DNA of 14,720 bases, taken from Dehalococcoidia bacterium (GTDB lineage Bacteria; Chloroflexota; Dehalococcoidia; GIF9; AB-539-J10). The first letter of the stretch is position 1. The number at the start of each line of letters is the position of its first letter. Below, in pieces: positions 1 through 6,690 of this stretch. The position numbers were made by a program, and so were the translations under genes. The notes beneath the pieces were generated by a model. The model searched no databases. It was not told where the DNA came from and worked only from the letters and a program-made list of their open reading frames with translations. The stretch is from NCBI GenBank assembly GCA_018399375.1, contig JAGYOV010000008.1, positions 1 to 14,720 on the forward strand, read 5' to 3'.

Positions 1-50
1 AGAGATACATCGTCCAATCCCACATCCTCAAATCGTCTTACGAACTTCAT
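1..50 (-). CDS. ppsA: Phosphoenolpyruvate synthase, N-terminal fragment (putative)
   Basis: Only the first 17 codons are in the window; the gene runs off the left edge. The visible peptide is MKFVRRFEDVGLDDVS followed by Leu. This resembles the usual start of PEP synthases (MK[FY]-x-R-x-F-E-x-[LI]-x-x-x-D-V-x-L, normally followed by VGGKNASLGEM), which make PEP from pyruvate and ATP in gluconeogenesis. The ATG at 50-48 has a GGAGG ribosome binding site at 61-57 with a 6-base gap, so the start is well supported. A candidate promoter with a perfect TATAAT lies at 230-202. The product call rests on very few residues; a pyruvate phosphate dikinase-like or other PEP-utilising protein is possible. 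Confidence 0.55.
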   Translation of the reverse strand, partial: MKFVRRFEDVGLDDVS

Positions 51-201
51 TACTTACCTCCAGATTTATTACTCAAGCGAGGGAATATCAACACTCTCTT
101 TCAGGTAAAGCAAAGCCCTGGCTGCTCAACTCTTTACAATGAGGAATAGGCTCTCACCTTTTTGCAATTTCACGCAACATCTCTATATGAACAACGGCCA
201 G

Positions 202-230
202 ATTATACCAGACCCATTGGTAGGGCACAA
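202..230 (-). promoter_or_regulatory. Candidate sigma-70 promoter for the leftward (ppsA-like) gene
   Basis: On the minus strand a perfect TATAAT (207-202) lies 17 bases downstream of TTGTGC (230-225), which matches TTGACA only in its first three bases. The expected transcript would start near 195, giving a leader of about 145 bases before the ATG at 50. The leader contains an inverted repeat, GTAAAG/CTTTAC (arms 132-137 and 105-110). No known riboswitch was recognised in it. Confidence 0.45.
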
Positions 231-256
231 AAACACAACATTTAAGCTAAAAGATA

Positions 257-285
257 TTGACAAACACTATACGTATAGCCACAAT
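257..285 (+). promoter_or_regulatory. Sigma-70 promoter of the DUF5679 gene
   Basis: A perfect TTGACA (257-262) is followed after 17 bases by CACAAT (280-285), a 4 of 6 match to TATAAT. The expected start point is near 292, about 22 bases before the ATG at 314. The TTG of this -35 box could be misread as a start codon of a longer 66-codon frame; the -35 reading fits better. Confidence 0.5.
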
Positions 286-313
286 GAGGCAAATAACCTG
301 TAAGGAGGGAAAG

Positions 314-457
314 ATGGCAACAGCTTATTGCATGAAGTGCAGGCAAAAGAGAGAAATTAAAAATCCTCAGCAGATTACCCTAAAAAACGGTCGGCCAGCA
401 ATACAAGGAGTTTGCCCTGTTTGTGGCACCAAGGTATTTAGAATTGGAAAAGCCTAA
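314..457 (+). CDS. DUF5679 small zinc-ribbon protein
   Basis: A 47-residue protein with two CxxC knuckles (C6/C9 and C34/C37) that should hold one zinc ion. Between them lies the DUF5679-like core ITLKNGRPAIQGVCPVCGTK, with a basic Arg/Lys-rich stretch after the first knuckle. The family is small, cytosolic and of unknown function; binding of nucleic acid or a protein partner is a guess from the fold and charge. The start is set at ATG 314 because AAGGAGG (302-308) lies 5 bases upstream. The frame is open back to a TTG at 257, but that TTG belongs to a -35 box and the extra residues do not look like the family. It is apparently monocistronic, divergent from the ppsA-like gene and followed by a long non-coding gap. 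Confidence 0.85.
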   Translation: MATAYCMKCRQKREIKNPQQITLKNGRPAIQGVCPVCGTKVFRIGKA

Positions 458-669
458 TATTACAACGGGCTATCCTTTCTAAAATGCAGCAAATATTTTC
501 TCTTCCACGGCAGCCTTCCTATGGAAATCAATCAGGGGGTTGCCGTGGTCGTCGTTTTATGAGAGGCATTCTTTACAAATCCAAACACTGCTTCTACATC
601 ATTGCTCCACCTTCATCTCTGCCGATAGCCTTTAAATTTGCTCCAAATTGAGCTAAACTTCACTCTGCT
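458..669. other. Intergenic region upstream of leuS with candidate leader/terminator structure
   Basis: This gap has no convincing gene. A 55-codon frame at 484-651 lacks a ribosome binding site and recognisable features. It contains a perfect 8-base inverted repeat (listed separately). Two weak promoter candidates for leuS are visible: TTTACA (572-577) with TACATC (595-600), and TTTAAA (631-636) with TAAACT (654-659), both with 17-base spacers. If the second is used, leuS mRNA would start within a few bases of its ATG. The T-box hallmark often found before aminoacyl-tRNA synthetase genes is not visible. Confidence 0.5.
505..548 (+). repeat. Inverted repeat, possible terminator or leader hairpin
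   Basis: CCACGGCA (505-512) and TGCCGTGG (541-548) are perfect reverse complements enclosing 28 bases, with a smaller TTCC-TAT-GGAA hairpin inside and further C/G pairing next to the main stem. It lies 48 bases after the DUF5679 stop. A TTTT run follows, but only 6 bases after the stem, so it is not a textbook intrinsic terminator. Confidence 0.5.
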
Positions 670-3120
670 ATGGTGCATAGATATCAGCCGCGGGAAATAG
701 AAAATAAGTGGCAGGAGAGATGGGACACAGACCATCTTTATGAAGTAGGTGAGAGCAGCAACCTACCGAAGTTCTATGCCCTGACCATGCTCCCTTATAC
801 ATCTGGAGACCTCCACATCGGGCACTGGTATGCTATGGCACCTTCAGACGTCTACGCCCGGTTTAAGAGGATGCAGGGATTCAACGTTCTACACCCCATG
901 GGTTTTGATGCCTTCGGGTTGCCCGCAGAAAATGCAGCTATCAAGCACGGCATACATCCATATGAGTGGACAATAAACAACATAGAAAAAATGCGCCGCC
1001 AACTCAAGAGCATGGGAGCAATTTATGATTGGAACCGCGAAGTAATTAGCTGTCATCCTGAATATTACAAGTGGACTCAGTGGTTTTTTCTCAAGTTTTA
1101 TCAAGCGGGCTTAGCCTATAGAGCCAAGGCCCCTGTCAACTGGTGCCCCAACTGTAAAACTGTGCTGGCTAATGAACAGGTTGTAGGAGGAAATCTCTGT
1201 GAACGCTGTGGCACCGAGGTAAACAAAAAAGACCTGGAGCAGTGGTTCCTCAAGATTACTCAGTATGCTGAAGAGCTGCTCGACTTCAGCGACCTGATTT
1301 GGCCTGAGAAGATAAAGACCATGCAAAAAAACTGGATTGGTAAGAGTGAAGGAGCTGAAATTTCCTTTGGCCTTGAGTGCGAAGGCCTGGAACAAAAAGA
1401 AATAAAGGTATTTACCACTCGCCCCGATACTATTTTTGGAGTCACTTTTTTCCTTCTGGCACCGGAAAATTCCCTGGTTCCCCAGTTAACTACTCCAGAT
1501 CACCAAGAAGAAGTAGCAGAATATATTTCCTGGTGTAGACGACAGGCCGATTACATGAGAACATCCATGGATCGAGAGAAAACCGGAGCCTTCTTAGGAA
1601 GCTACGCCATCAACAAGCTAAATGGAGAGAAGGTGCCCATATGGATCACTGACTATGTACTACCCTCTTATGGCACCGGCGCCGTCATGGGAGTGCCTGC
1701 TCATGACGAACGCGATTTTGAATTTGCCAGAAAGTTCCATCTACCCATTCGTCCTGTTATTGCTCTACCGGAGCATGCTGGAAATGAAGTTCTTCAAGCA
1801 TACGATGGGCAGGGGATAATGATAAATTCAGGAGAATTCAATGGCCTATCCAGCGAGAGGGGATACGAAGCAGTCTGCGATCTGATCGAGAAAAGGGGCT
1901 TCGGCAAAAGAACTGTTACCTATCGCCTTCGCGATTGGCTCATATCCAGACAACGATACTGGGGAGCTCCTATACCAGTAGTCTACTGCCCCAAATGTGG
2001 AACGGTGCCCGTGCCGGAAGAAGACCTACCCGTTTTACTTCCTCCCAATGCCGAATTCAGACCAACAGGAGAATCCCCTCTGAAATACTGCCCCGAATTC
2101 GTCAACACAACCTGCCCCATATGCTCAGGACCAGCGCAGAGAGAAACAGATACGCTGGACACTTTCATGTGTTCTTCCTGGTATTACCTGCGCTATTCCA
2201 GTACCAGAGCAGATGCAGGCCCCTTTGATATCCAAAAACTGAAATACTGGTTGCCCGTAGACCTGTATACGGGCGGAGCCGAACACGCTGTCATGCACCT
2301 GTTCTATTCTCGCTTTTTTATCAAAGCAATGCGAGATATAGATAGAAACCTGATCAATTTTGATGAACCATTTAAACGCCTCTTCAACCAGGGGATCATC
2401 GCTTACCACGGAGGAAAGATGAGCAAATCTAAAGGAAACGTGATCGCCCCGGATAAATACGTTTCCACAATGGGAGCCGATACCGTTCGAGCCTATTTGA
2501 TGTTCATTGGTCCATGGGAGCTTGGAGGCGGATGGAGTGACAGAGGCATAAGAGGCATAAGCCGCTGGCTAAACAGGGTATGGAATCTGGTAGAAAATGG
2601 ATATTCTCCCGACGTCGTAGACGAGAAAGCCAAAAAAGAGCTTACTCACATCATCCACAAGACAATCAAGAAAACGGGAGAGGACATGGAAAACCTTCGT
2701 TTCAATACTATGCTGGCCTGCCTCATGGAATTCACCAATCACCTGTCCAAAGTTCAGGAAGATAGAAACGTTCCTGACGATCTCTGGCAAGAAGCTATCA
2801 AGTGCCTGTTACTTCTGCTGGCTCCAACTGCTCCTCATATCACGGAGGAACTGTGGAGCAGAAGGAACTATAAATATAGTATCCACAATCAACCATGGCC
2901 CAAATTTGATGCCAGATTAGCTGAAGAAGAACAGATTACACTGGCAATACAAATAAATGGTAAACTAAGAGACAAAGTCCTCGTGCCCGCTTCCATTCGC
3001 GAGGCCGAGGCTACAGAGTTGGTCTGGGAACGGACAAAGATTAAAAGTTATACCAAAGGTAAAGAGATTTTAAAGACCATCTATGTTCCCGGACGAGTGG
3101 TAAACATTGTTATAAAATGA
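670..3120 (+). CDS. leuS: Leucine--tRNA ligase
   Basis: Cytosolic class I aminoacyl-tRNA synthetase that charges tRNA-Leu with leucine. The 816 residues match the shorter bacterial form. Visible marks in order: HIGH at residues 49-52; a CPNC...CERC zinc-type insert near 158-180; the CP1 editing domain with its threonine-rich TTRPDT (249-254) and GVPAHDERD (341-349, D346 corresponding to the aspartate that binds the mischarged amino acid); more Cys pairs at about 440-500; KMSKS at 583-587; then the anticodon-binding helical domain and a C-terminal domain. The editing site looks intact. The ATG at 670 has no Shine-Dalgarno sequence; a GTG one codon later is the only near alternative. Its stop overlaps the proC start (ATGA at 3117-3120), so the three genes from here to 4954 are probably one transcript. 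Confidence 0.97.
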   Translation: MVHRYQPREIENKWQERWDTDHLYEVGESSNLPKFYALTMLPYTSGDLHIGHWYAMAPSDVYARFKRMQGFNVLHPMGFDAFGLPAENAAIKHGIHPYEWTINNIEKMRRQLKSMGAIYDWNREVISCHPEYYKWTQWFFLKFYQAGLAYRAKAPVNWCPNCKTVLANEQVVGGNLCERCGTEVNKKDLEQWFLKITQYAEELLDFSDLIWPEKIKTMQKNWIGKSEGAEISFGLECEGLEQKEIKVFTTRPDTIFGVTFFLLAPENSLVPQLTTPDHQEEVAEYISWCRRQADYMRTSMDREKTGAFLGSYAINKLNGEKVPIWITDYVLPSYGTGAVMGVPAHDERDFEFARKFHLPIRPVIALPEHAGNEVLQAYDGQGIMINSGEFNGLSSERGYEAVCDLIEKRGFGKRTVTYRLRDWLISRQRYWGAPIPVVYCPKCGTVPVPEEDLPVLLPPNAEFRPTGESPLKYCPEFVNTTCPICSGPAQRETDTLDTFMCSSWYYLRYSSTRADAGPFDIQKLKYWLPVDLYTGGAEHAVMHLFYSRFFIKAMRDIDRNLINFDEPFKRLFNQGIIAYHGGKMSKSKGNVIAPDKYVSTMGADTVRAYLMFIGPWELGGGWSDRGIRGISRWLNRVWNLVENGYSPDVVDEKAKKELTHIIHKTIKKTGEDMENLRFNTMLACLMEFTNHLSKVQEDRNVPDDLWQEAIKCLLLLLAPTAPHITEELWSRRNYKYSIHNQPWPKFDARLAEEEQITLAIQINGKLRDKVLVPASIREAEATELVWERTKIKSYTKGKEILKTIYVPGRVVNIVIK

Positions 3121-3959
3121 AAATATCCTTCATTGGCGGGGGAACCATGGGAGAGGCACTTATCAAATGCCTGCTGGTCACTGGCACTACCTCCCCGCAG
3201 GAAATATCAGTTCACGATATCAGTGCATCCCGCCGCAAATGGTTATGTTCAGAATATGGCATCAGCTCCTCAACGGACGCCTCGAGGGCAACGCACGGGG
3301 CTGATATTATCATCCTGGCGGTAAAACCTCAGGACATGGCCAAGGCCATAGAAGGCATAGAGATTTCATCCGGGCAGCTGGTGCTATCCATAATAGCTGG
3401 CATCAGCTTATCTCAACTGCACCAGGGGTTAAATTATCCGGCTATAGTTCGGGCTATGCCCAATATGCCAGCACAGATTGGAAAGGGAATGACTATCTGG
3501 ACAGCAACACCTCGGGTGAAGAAAAAACAGATAGAGATGGCCCAATCCATACTGAGCTCTCTGGGGCAGGAAATTTACGTTACAGACGAGAAATATCTGG
3601 ATATGGCGACAGCAGTTAGTGGAAGTGGCCCCGCTTACGTCTTCCTGTTTATTGAATCGCTCATAGATGCTGGAGTGCGCATCGGCCTGCCCCGCAAGAT
3701 AGCAGAGAAGCTGGCACTACAAACAGTACTGGGATCTGCTCAGACTGTAGCAGAGATGGGCAAACACCCCGCTGAACTTCGGAACATGGTCACATCGCCG
3801 GGCGGCACAACCGCAGAGGCACTTTCTCAAATGGAGAAAGGAAATTTCCGCTCCATCATCCTTGAAGCCATTACCGCCGCTTACAACAAAGCAAGATCTC
3901 TATCCCGCTCTCCCGAGGAAGAAACGCCAGAGTCAGGAGGACATCGCATCAAGAAATGA
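3117..3959 (+). CDS. proC: Pyrroline-5-carboxylate reductase
   Basis: Catalyses the last step of proline synthesis, reducing 1-pyrroline-5-carboxylate to L-proline with NAD(P)H. The N-terminus has the Rossmann glycine motif (GGGTMG, residues 7-12) after a short beta strand. The family signature region is at about 163-190 (SGSGPAY at 168-174), and the C-terminal TSPGGTT (226-232) is the typical substrate-loop motif. At 280 residues it is slightly longer than most, owing to a charged Ser/Arg/Glu-rich tail of about 20 residues. The start overlaps the leuS stop and the stop overlaps the next start (ATGA at 3956-3959), suggesting translational coupling in a three-gene operon. Confidence 0.95.
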   Translation: MKISFIGGGTMGEALIKCLLVTGTTSPQEISVHDISASRRKWLCSEYGISSSTDASRATHGADIIILAVKPQDMAKAIEGIEISSGQLVLSIIAGISLSQLHQGLNYPAIVRAMPNMPAQIGKGMTIWTATPRVKKKQIEMAQSILSSLGQEIYVTDEKYLDMATAVSGSGPAYVFLFIESLIDAGVRIGLPRKIAEKLALQTVLGSAQTVAEMGKHPAELRNMVTSPGGTTAEALSQMEKGNFRSIILEAITAAYNKARSLSRSPEEETPESGGHRIKK

Positions 3960-4954
3960 GTAACTTTTCCCCATGGCAAGGCATAAAGGTTGCTGCTAAG
4001 GGCTTCAAAAATTACATAACTGGAAAACCCGTGGTCGTCTCTTTCGAAGTAACTCTTTCCTGCAATTGCAATTGCTACCACTGCGACCTTGGCGGCATGA
4101 TAGTAGGGGAAAAGCAGCTCCAGCCAGATGACTACAGAAAACTGGTTAAGTCGCTAGATCTCCCCGTAGCACAGATTTCCGGTGGCGAACCATTGCTACG
4201 CCCTGACATAGTAGATATAGTTAAGGCCATGAAACAACCCGATGGCTTGCCCTACATCATTCTCGTAACCAACGGAGTACTTCTCAACAAAAAAATTTAC
4301 TGTGATTTACACGAAGCTGGAATGAACCAGCTATCGATCTCGCTGGATTTCCCTGATGAACGGCACGATCAGTTCCGGCGGCACAATGGTCTATTCAAAC
4401 ACCTGAACGAAACAGTCCCCGAGCTAGCACAGCTTGGCTATCACGATATCATCCTGAATTCTGCCATAACGAGGGACAACATGAAAGACATCGTGCCTAT
4501 GGCACAGAAGGCCCAGGATTGGGGCGTATCTATATCATACAGCGCCTATAGCAAGCTGCGCACAGGAGATGAAAACTATTGCATCAACAGAAAAGAAGAC
4601 CTGGAAATACTGAGCAATGGTATCAACGCCCTGATAGATTTGAAGAAACGGTCTTCCTGCATAACCAGCTCTCCCCGCGAACTCCGCCAGACGCTGAGAT
4701 TCTTTGAACAGGGATATATACCAAACTGTAAAGCAGGCATAAGGTTTTTCGTCATAACGCCCGATGGAAGTTTCATCCCCTGTTCACATCACCGCATCAA
4801 ATACTCCAACCAGAAAGATATGATCGCAGGGTTTTCCCGCAACAACCAATGCGGTGGCTGCTATGTCGCCGTAAGATCTTACAGCGATCAATCTATCTGG
4901 ACACAGCTAAGAGATATTCCCCAATACGGGAAAATGCTCTTCGAGCGGCGCTAG
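3956..4954 (+). CDS. Radical SAM protein with partial SPASM-type C-terminus, function unknown
   Basis: A 332-residue radical SAM enzyme. Residues C36, C40 and C43 form the CxxxCxxC site for the 4Fe-4S cluster that cleaves S-adenosylmethionine, with an additional C38 between them. SGGEP follows as the usual GGE motif. The C-terminal part has C258-x12-G-x4-C276 and then CGGC at 299-302. This is the opening of a SPASM/twitch domain without the full later cysteine set, so one auxiliary cluster is likely. The substrate cannot be named; SPASM-type enzymes act on peptides, proteins or tetrapyrroles. The start overlaps the proC stop. A GGAGG at 3936-3940 is rather distant, so coupling from proC is the better explanation. 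No membrane segment or signal peptide is seen. Sharing an operon with leuS and proC gives no clear functional hint. Confidence 0.85.
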   Translation: MSNFSPWQGIKVAAKGFKNYITGKPVVVSFEVTLSCNCNCYHCDLGGMIVGEKQLQPDDYRKLVKSLDLPVAQISGGEPLLRPDIVDIVKAMKQPDGLPYIILVTNGVLLNKKIYCDLHEAGMNQLSISLDFPDERHDQFRRHNGLFKHLNETVPELAQLGYHDIILNSAITRDNMKDIVPMAQKAQDWGVSISYSAYSKLRTGDENYCINRKEDLEILSNGINALIDLKKRSSCITSSPRELRQTLRFFEQGYIPNCKAGIRFFVITPDGSFIPCSHHRIKYSNQKDMIAGFSRNNQCGGCYVAVRSYSDQSIWTQLRDIPQYGKMLFERR

Positions 4955-5032
4955 CATCTTCTCGAGAAAGAAGCGCTGCCAAGACGACTCCCACACCTAT
5001 AAAAGAAGTTCCCCTGGCTGCCGATACACAAA

Positions 5033-5078
5033 ATAACTATCTATGACACCAGCAAATACAGCTAGCTCAGATAGTTAT
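5033..5078. terminator. Inverted repeat between convergent genes, possible bidirectional terminator
   Basis: ATAACTATCT (5033-5042) and AGATAGTTAT (5069-5078) are perfect 10-base reverse complements separated by 26 bases. The repeat sits between the stop of the radical SAM gene (4954) and the ferredoxin stop (5097). The long loop, AT-rich stem and lack of a T-run make it an unusual terminator, but its position fits. Confidence 0.4.
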
Positions 5079-5086
5079 GCAAATTC

Positions 5087-5100
5087 CTGAACGCGTTCAG
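5087..5100. repeat. 14-base perfect palindrome at the ferredoxin stop codon
   Basis: CTGAACGCGTTCAG is fully self-complementary and overlaps the ferredoxin stop codon (5099-5097). It could be a protein binding site or part of transcript-end structure; no function can be assigned. Confidence 0.4.
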
Positions 5101-5363
5101 ACTGCCTGGGGAGTCTCTCCCGGATTCAATTTGCGCCACTTTTCCAGAAGCTCTTCTTTGCCCTCTGCGTGATCAGGATCCAAAACACAACAATCCACCG
5201 GACAAACTTCAACGCATTTCGGTGATTCAAACCACCCCACACACTCAGTGCACTTGTTAGGATCAATGACGTAAATGGTATCTCCTTCACTTATAGCATT
5301 GTTCTTGCATTCTGCCTCGCAAGCTCCACATCCAATGCACTCATCTGTAATTTTGTACGCCAT
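5097..5363 (-). CDS. 2[4Fe-4S] ferredoxin, long-loop (Alvin) type
   Basis: An 88-residue low-potential electron carrier. Cluster ligands are C9, C12, C15 with C58, and C38, C41, C50, C54 with C19. The second half has Cx2Cx8CxxxCP, the extended loop typical of Allochromatium-type (YfhL-like) ferredoxins, plus a charged C-terminal helix (about residues 65-80). It presumably supplies electrons to cytosolic enzymes; the radical SAM proteins nearby need such a donor, but a link is only inferred. AAGGAGG lies 10 bases before the ATG. It is 63 bases downstream of coaD on the same strand and may be read through from rsmD-coaD or have its own weak promoter near 5420-5415. A 14-base palindrome (5389-5402) sits between that element and the start codon. 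Confidence 0.93.
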   Translation of the reverse strand: MAYKITDECIGCGACEAECKNNAISEGDTIYVIDPNKCTECVGWFESPKCVEVCPVDCCVLDPDHAEGKEELLEKWRKLNPGETPQAV

Positions 5364-5388
5364 TATATTGGCACCTCCTTAAATTTAC

Positions 5389-5402
5389 CTCTTAATTAAG
5401 AG
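5389..5402. promoter_or_regulatory. 14-base palindrome in the ferredoxin leader, possible operator
   Basis: CTCTTAATTAAGAG is a perfect palindrome. It lies just upstream of the ferredoxin ribosome binding site and just downstream of a possible -10 element (TATACT, 5420-5415, minus strand) that lacks a good -35. This position suits a repressor site, though AT-rich palindromes also occur by chance. Confidence 0.3.
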
Positions 5403-5426
5403 TCCAGCATCTATAGTATATATCTC

Positions 5427-5921
5427 TTAATCTCTAATAAAATCAGTTAACACTTTGCCTCGCAGGGCATCAGCGACATGAGCAGGGACCAAATCCTCAA
5501 GGTTCCCCCCCAATAGCGCAAATTCTTTAATCAGGGTAGAGCTGAGAAATTGATATTGAGAACTTGCCATCAAACAAACCAGCTCGACATCAGGTGCAAG
5601 TTTTTTATTCAGCAACGTCATACCAAATTCACGTTCGAAATCCGAGCTCGCCCTCAACCCTCGGAACATAACACTTGCTCCTACAGAACGCACAAAGTTA
5701 ACAACGAGGCCATGGAAGGATTTAACCTGAACATTAGGAAAATCAACAATTGCTTCTCTTATTAACTCTACGCGATCCTCCACGGAAAATAGTGGCCTTT
5801 TGCCACTATTTTCATAAACGCCGATGATTAACTTCTGGCACAAAGCCGAAGCCCTACCTATAATATCGAGGTGACCTTTGGTAATGGGATCAAAGGTGCC
5901 AGGATAAACGCCAATCAACAT
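5427..5921 (-). CDS. coaD: Phosphopantetheine adenylyltransferase
   Basis: Transfers AMP from ATP to 4'-phosphopantetheine, giving dephospho-CoA in the penultimate step of coenzyme A synthesis. The 164 residues match the family. The nucleotidyltransferase motif GTFDPITKGH spans residues 8-17, with TxGH at 14-17. RGLR is at 87-90, and the SSTLIKE helix start, which binds the ATP phosphates, is at 127-133. The ATG (5921-5919) overlaps the end of rsmD by 7 bases. It is preceded by GGAGG (5933-5929) inside the last rsmD codons, so the two genes are one transcription unit. The rsmD-coaD pairing is common in bacteria and supports both calls. Confidence 0.97.
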   Translation of the reverse strand: MLIGVYPGTFDPITKGHLDIIGRASALCQKLIIGVYENSGKRPLFSVEDRVELIREAIVDFPNVQVKSFHGLVVNFVRSVGASVMFRGLRASSDFEREFGMTLLNKKLAPDVELVCLMASSQYQFLSSTLIKEFALLGGNLEDLVPAHVADALRGKVLTDFIRD

Positions 5922-6469
5922 GCCTGTTCCTCCATAAGATATATAGCAATAAAACTATCACCATAGCGACGCTGCTTGATTAAATGCAAACTTCCGTAAC
6001 CTTCCTTTAGAGGAAACCGGTTAGCATGGCAAAGCACAATCATAGAACCTCCCTCAAGCAACTCCGACTCTGCCAACCTGTCCAGCAATTCCGTCGAAGG
6101 ATACGAATAAGGAGGATCAGCGAAGATAACATCATAGCTATCACTAAGAAAGGCGATCGCCTTTTCCACGCTACTACCATAAACGTGCGCCCTGTCTGCA
6201 GTTTCAGTTCTCCGCAAGTTGTCTCTAATAGTATCACAGCATTTACGATTTTGCTCTACAAAATCAACCCAACTCGCTCCACGACTTAAGGCTTCAATTC
6301 CCAGAGCCCCACTGCCAGCATACAAATCTAGAACACGACTCCATCTGGCATCGTTGCTATTCAGGATGGAGAATATCGCCTGCTTCACCATACTCGTTGC
6401 AGGCCTCACAGAACTCTTCCCAGGAGCCTTCAATTGAGCGCCTCTTACTTCGCCACTGCAGATTCGCAT
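5915..6469 (-). CDS. rsmD: 16S rRNA (guanine(966)-N(2))-methyltransferase
   Basis: Methylates the exocyclic N2 of a guanine in helix 31 of 16S rRNA (G966 in E. coli) using S-adenosylmethionine, during 30S assembly. The N-terminal substrate-recognition segment (RICSGEVRG, then RPATSMVKQAIFSIL near 22-36) follows the family pattern. The SAM-binding motif LDLYAGSGALGIEA is at 47-60, and the catalytic DPPY, characteristic of N-methylation, is at 118-121. The length of 184 residues is normal. The start ATG at 6469-6467 is preceded by a short-spaced AGGA. A promoter with a perfect TATAAT lies 29 bases upstream. coaD overlaps its 3' end. Confidence 0.94.
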   Translation of the reverse strand: MRICSGEVRGAQLKAPGKSSVRPATSMVKQAIFSILNSNDARWSRVLDLYAGSGALGIEALSRGASWVDFVEQNRKCCDTIRDNLRRTETADRAHVYGSSVEKAIAFLSDSYDVIFADPPYSYPSTELLDRLAESELLEGGSMIVLCHANRFPLKEGYGSLHLIKQRRYGDSFIAIYLMEEQAC

Positions 6470-6497
6470 TATCCTGATTTATTCCTAATAACGAGAT

Positions 6498-6526
6498 ATT
6501 ATACTTAAGTTCCTCTGAGGATACAA
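6498..6526 (-). promoter_or_regulatory. Sigma-70 promoter for rsmD-coaD
   Basis: On the minus strand a perfect TATAAT (6503-6498) is separated by 17 bases from TTGTAT (6526-6521). The predicted transcript start is near 6491, about 20 bases before the rsmD start codon. Confidence 0.5.
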
Positions 6527-6614
6527 TTCGGGCAGCACGGCTATGCCTTTTGCAACAACAATTAAACTGACAGTTCCAGCTATGGTAGAAAACTAGCCTA
6601 TTCCCTGCAAATTG

Positions 6615-6643
6615 TTGACGCCGCAAAAAGCATATCTTATACT
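6615..6643 (+). promoter_or_regulatory. Sigma-70 promoter for clpC
   Basis: TTGACG (6615-6620), a 17-base spacer and TATACT (6638-6643) form a strong housekeeping promoter, each box matching consensus at 5 of 6 positions. Transcription would begin near 6650, leaving a leader of about 40 bases. No CIRCE (HrcA) element or CtsR heptad repeat was found around it, so heat-shock control by those repressors is not supported here. Confidence 0.65.
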
Positions 6644-6690
6644 AAGGTACATGACAAATAAGCAATGGAGCGCATCAAAGAGAAGTAATT

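Noticed and set aside
257..313. N-terminal extension of the DUF5679 protein from TTG 257
   Set aside because: The TTG is part of a consensus -35 box, and an AAGGAGG site points to ATG 314, where the family-like sequence begins.
314..457. DUF5679 protein as the Trm112 partner of the Trm9-like enzyme
   Set aside because: It has two CxxC knuckles, but the Trm112/YcaR sequence pattern is absent and it lies about 11 kb away; no support.
484..651. 55-codon open frame in the gap before leuS
   Set aside because: No ribosome binding site, a composition that does not look like a protein, and a perfect inverted repeat inside it; more likely non-coding leader.
458..669. T-box riboswitch upstream of leuS
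   Set aside because: The conserved T-box sequence and a matching terminator/antiterminator pair are not visible.
6357..6626. 89-codon minus-strand frame overlapping the start of rsmD
   Set aside because: It is out of frame with rsmD, covers the rsmD promoter, and has no recognisable protein features.
6470..6690. CIRCE or CtsR operators upstream of clpC
   Set aside because: Neither the TTAGCACTC/GAGTGCTAA repeat nor the CtsR heptads occur in this region.
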